Below, piece after piece: positions 62,501 to 64,000 of a stretch of 64,000 nucleotides of DNA. This DNA is from Komagataeibacter nataicola (lineage in GTDB: Bacteria > Pseudomonadota > Alphaproteobacteria > Acetobacterales > Acetobacteraceae): NCBI RefSeq assembly GCF_003207795.1, contig NZ_NIRT01000013.1:1-64000 (forward strand), given 5' to 3'. The position numbers and the translations under genes were made by a program. The notes beneath the pieces are model-generated. The model saw only the letters and a program-made list of their open reading frames with translations, ran no database searches and was not told the DNA's origin. Each line of letters opens with the position of its first letter. Position 1 is the stretch's first letter.

Positions 62501-62564
62501 ATACATGATGTCGACTTCTTTTGAAAACATGAAGGGTCGTGTTCTTGAAGATGTGCCATTTTAA
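59556..62564 (+). CDS. SF2 helicase-like ATPase with possible iron-sulfur cysteines
   Basis: 1002 residues behind AAAAAAGGAGGACGACA, with CCCCGGTAACAT just upstream. Walker A is APAGTGKT (77-84), followed by a motif Ia-like LVPSLDLAEQL. The DEAD-box-like motif is VIIDES (229-234) and motif VI-like is QAIGRARP (near 685). Between motifs I and II there are four Cys (C153, C174, C188, C194, ending CPYYDTCPY). This arrangement resembles the 4Fe-4S cluster domain of XPD/DinG helicases. The C-terminal ~300 residues are not recognised. It may unwind plasmid DNA in replication or repair; a replication-initiation role is only suggested by its place beside the repeat-rich gap. Confidence 0.75.
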   Translation: MTDMIYAQGSKTQIDIQTALESRETAPSNKVDMVSSDVASRLLSERLDVFGTEIESFYMKDKEDRDSAPRPCLAIKAPAGTGKTRHILDLVKRLNERDSVFKSLYLVPSLDLAEQLKEIASDSGIKVRVIRGRSQVREDADPSLPEIEQPRMCQRFVEAEKLSSLSLDVKSHLCIKKKGKDNNEEKKCPYYDTCPYIKQMEKFNGLSIASHAYMSIKADWLSEDKLDLVIIDESFWQSMLRHQQFELSEFKKIDKPSRQIPLKNYQAKADMSAVQIEDAWMEDTLFHHEWNGIVSKVLSYAYVEEKDYFLASDFTDAGITADIAERMYRLEYMRLDRPNITPDMSDGEIADALKDAIKQDVFSYARFWKNLSEELRVRVSNDDHKGVMHSVSMDWSGKPRILLHSHKSAKFTTVPTVVIDADLDKELTTEFLPIFRDRDDRFFELNVQMSEHVKFTQVTNTPLSKSTFSPFGDKLPLATMRKAQYARNRVFDAMKNIAIATGLTDDGRALTPEQQERKPLLCSYKAIGDYWTGQDYHSKRREQNAYSPIPGYDGRYDSLPANEDGLAFRDDPDSVPFDFAHFGNLRGKDQWKNTNCNVVLGRNEPPVSGLEDTARAVFYKSPSEIVFIDANEDGNKFLPRKPENIPTKKGGIHTVNVSFHPDRNVDRILRQIRESELTQAIGRARPIHRDRPLEIIIATNVPVPGLIPDRACTYEQFIGSRSFECLMDGLLPQESQTAHELFPETFRTSSSLQAIRKRFDLLMELMKTYQAHNLYEVAYKVMRNGKSLTRKGLVFAPEGVHTIEGRMSRVIKEEFKISDIKCAGEYVEEIAPTFKTKPEDYVLSKSQISARVEVAKGDIKLKGGYTNEDIEFCVHEYNEMLDWIDDHKCPGDDFWSKFKSSRGCRFGGCDFEGVMSIDRTLEPPKYDIPVFPFQVFRDYAFEGGKLTWSSSDLDEVEMRFWLTCFKEKYSLTSEQVYMDFKRYMMSTSFENMKGRVLEDVPF

Positions 62565-62586
62565 TATGATATAAGGGGGGGGATAT

Positions 62587-63216
62587 ATGAATATAGAAGA
62601 ATTTTATAGTGGTGCAGGCAAGATTTATGACCGATATAAGGTGAAGAACCGTGACCGTTGTTTTATGACATCGGTTGCAATGTTTGCTGTTATTTTATCG
62701 GTAAGGGTTACGGGAAGGCAGGCATCTTACTCGGACATCACGGGGAAAGATATAAATGAGGTCATGCCTGTTTTCATCAAGGACTATCACAAGGTTCAGT
62801 TGATAGACAGTTTTGAAGGGTGGTCAGACCTTTTAGATTTCATGTCAAAGGTTCCGTTGAATTTAGGGGATTACACGGGACGCTGGTATGAAATGTCCAA
62901 TGACTACAAGGATAATGCCCTATTCCAGACCCCTGATGATGTGACCAATCTGGTGTTCGAACTGGTGAAACAAAGGGTAGGCAACGAGGCACCAGAAGAT
63001 ATCAAGATTTATGACCCTACGGCTGGTACGGGTGCTTTTCTGCTTGAGGCGAAACGCCGGGGCATGAAGACATACGGGCAAGAAGTGGACCATGAAACCT
63101 TCATTGGTCTTCACGCCAATATGTTCTTCCTGAATATGCATCAAGCCATGGTGGATGCAAAAAAGTCTGGACCAATGAAGGCTTTTGAACAGTTTTCCAA
63201 GATAATTAACACCTGA
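62587..63216 (+). CDS. N6-methyltransferase-like protein lacking the catalytic motif
   Basis: 209 residues behind AAGGGGGGGGATAT, 22 bases after the helicase. Residues 113-116 FQTP and 143-149 DPTAGTG match the AdoMet-binding half of HsdM-like methylases, and GQEVDHETFIGLHANMFF fits motif II/III. The protein ends ~15-20 residues before the place where NPPY would be expected, judging from the spacing in the protein at 55989. It can probably bind AdoMet but not methylate. It could be a fragment, a regulator, or one half of a split enzyme. Operon with the helicase. Confidence 0.7.
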   Translation: MNIEEFYSGAGKIYDRYKVKNRDRCFMTSVAMFAVILSVRVTGRQASYSDITGKDINEVMPVFIKDYHKVQLIDSFEGWSDLLDFMSKVPLNLGDYTGRWYEMSNDYKDNALFQTPDDVTNLVFELVKQRVGNEAPEDIKIYDPTAGTGAFLLEAKRRGMKTYGQEVDHETFIGLHANMFFLNMHQAMVDAKKSGPMKAFEQFSKIINT

Positions 63217-63253
63217 TTTACAAATCAATAATTAAGGCTTGGTCTCAGGTTCC

Positions 63254-63451
63254 TGATGCTATCGCATTGTGACACGCAAAAGCATATCACCAGGCCCGTG
63301 TGTAATGTGAGTTAGCAGGGCAGGGGCTTAGATATCGACCTGAGCGCCTGCGGCGTTTTGTCATCATGTGCCCCGATAGGGCTGATCGATTTCCAAACAT
63401 CATTTTTTTGCTAACACACACCTACCACGGGCTTTTCAGCGCGATAGCGCC
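63254..63451. repeat. R1 element, copy T
   Basis: TGATGCTATCGCATTG...CAGGCCCGTG, GTGAGTTAGCA inner arm, GCGCCTGCGGCG, TTGCTAACACACACC inner arm, CACGGGCTTTTCAGCGCGATAGCGCC. The inner arms GTTAGCA/TGCTAAC pair with each other. Confidence 0.88.
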
Positions 63452-63511
63452 TTTATCCTGATGACAAATCAAGGGAATTCATCCGCCCGGTGCGCTCATG
63501 TTATCACGCAT

Positions 63512-63546
63512 AAAAAAAGCCCCCGGTCATCACAACCAAAGGGCTT
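63512..63546 (-). terminator. Terminator of the partial repeat-protein gene
   Basis: AAGCCCTTTGG...CCGGGGGCTT followed by seven Ts on the minus strand. Confidence 0.75.
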
Positions 63547-63571
63547 AATTGTTTGATATTATGATGATACC

Positions 63572-64000
63572 TTACATACTCATGGAACGGGTTTCTTCTT
63601 CTGATTCAGGTATCTGTTCCTGTTCCTGTTTTGAATCCATGGATTTGATAGCATCCTTTAAGGCTTCTTTTTCTTCAGGCTTTTTTATATACGTAATATC
63701 TGTTTTTTCGGATAAGGGGGTATTCTTAATATCGATATGTCCTCCTGCTATTGTAACTTTATCTAAATCAATAGTTGTTAAACCACTATCATGTGCAAAT
63801 ACCCCACCACGAACTTTACTATTGAATTCGGTAAGGTTTTTACAAAAACTAATGTTAACAGCCCCTAATGTGACATCCGGGGAAATTGTTCTTAAATTGC
63901 TACCTGTTGCAGAAAAATAACCTGGAACATTATGTTTCCATTCAGTTAAGTTTTCACATTCGCCTACAAAGACACTCTCCCCGAACTCAGCATTAGGTCC
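63572..64000 (-). CDS. LRR-like repeat protein of the PcfJ-associated family, C-terminal part
   Basis: The last 142 residues are visible; the start lies beyond base 64000. It contains three to four LRR-like half units (NLTEFNSKVRGGVFAHDSG, NLRTISPDVTLGAVNISFC and so on). Then come PLSEKTD, a Lys/Glu helix and the end IPESEEETRSMSM, nearly identical to the 352-residue paralogue. Same module plan: terminator, then gene, with R1 copy T just beyond the terminator. Confidence 0.85.
   Translation of the reverse strand, partial: GPNAEFGESVFVGECENLTEWKHNVPGYFSATGSNLRTISPDVTLGAVNISFCKNLTEFNSKVRGGVFAHDSGLTTIDLDKVTIAGGHIDIKNTPLSEKTDITYIKKPEEKEALKDAIKSMDSKQEQEQIPESEEETRSMSM

Noticed and set aside
63572-64000. 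The partial repeat genes at both window ends could be one gene on a 64 kb circle.
   Set aside because: Joining base 64000 to base 1 puts the two parts out of frame and gives a stop after three codons, so the window is more likely a slice of a larger molecule.

Overview
The window looks like part of a large conjugative plasmid or integrated conjugative element from an alphaproteobacterium. The host inference rests on three Ros/MucR-type regulators, Flp-type prepilins and the gene style. An acetic-acid-bacterium relative is only a guess, because no chromosomal marker, rRNA or tRNA is visible. No replication initiator and no type IV coupling protein was recognised; both may lie outside the window.

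Layout. 0-4.3 kb: two minus-strand repeat proteins, an unknown gene and an unusually large Flp-like prepilin. 4.3-5.8 kb, 12.4-13.3 kb, 31.9-32.8 kb and 45.9-46.6 kb: four copies of a composite non-coding repeat, here called R2-R1-R3. 5.8-22.9 kb: small helix-turn-helix proteins, an LPD7-domain protein, secreted and membrane proteins, MucR regulators, a classical Flp pilin and a pair of secreted lysozyme-like proteins. 22.9-31.1 kb: a transfer core laid out like R388. A stbABC-like operon (DNA-binding protein, ParA-like ATPase, membrane protein) diverges from a ribbon-helix-helix protein and a MOBF relaxase-helicase across about 1 kb of phased CGTTACA/CGTTAA repeats that probably hold oriT. 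32.9-45.1 kb: a second giant Flp-like prepilin, a Toprim primase-like protein, a Lon-like AAA+ ATPase and a type IVB secretion block containing an IcmV/TraX-DotA/TraY fusion. 45.3-64 kb: a mostly minus-strand series of single-gene modules encoding PcfJ-like repeat proteins and two orphan DNA methyltransferases, then a 1.9 kb repeat-rich gap, an SF2 helicase with a possible iron-sulfur cysteine cluster and a methyltransferase fragment.

How it may work together. The relaxase, RHH protein and Stb-like proteins would process and position the plasmid. The DotA-type apparatus would move DNA and probably proteins. Secreted peptidoglycan enzymes and Flp-like fibres would help build the envelope-spanning machine. 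Methyltransferases would protect the DNA in recipients. Six PcfJ/tandem-repeat proteins, the primase-like protein and less clearly the relaxase end in an acidic block followed by a short Ser/Thr/Met tail. This resembles the E-block export signal of Dot/Icm substrates, so they may be protein cargo co-delivered with DNA.

The most unusual non-coding feature is R1, an element of about 170-215 bp present in about 20 full or partial copies, always in intergenic DNA. It has perfect inverted ends, and the variable hairpins near its ends change sequence while keeping their base pairing.
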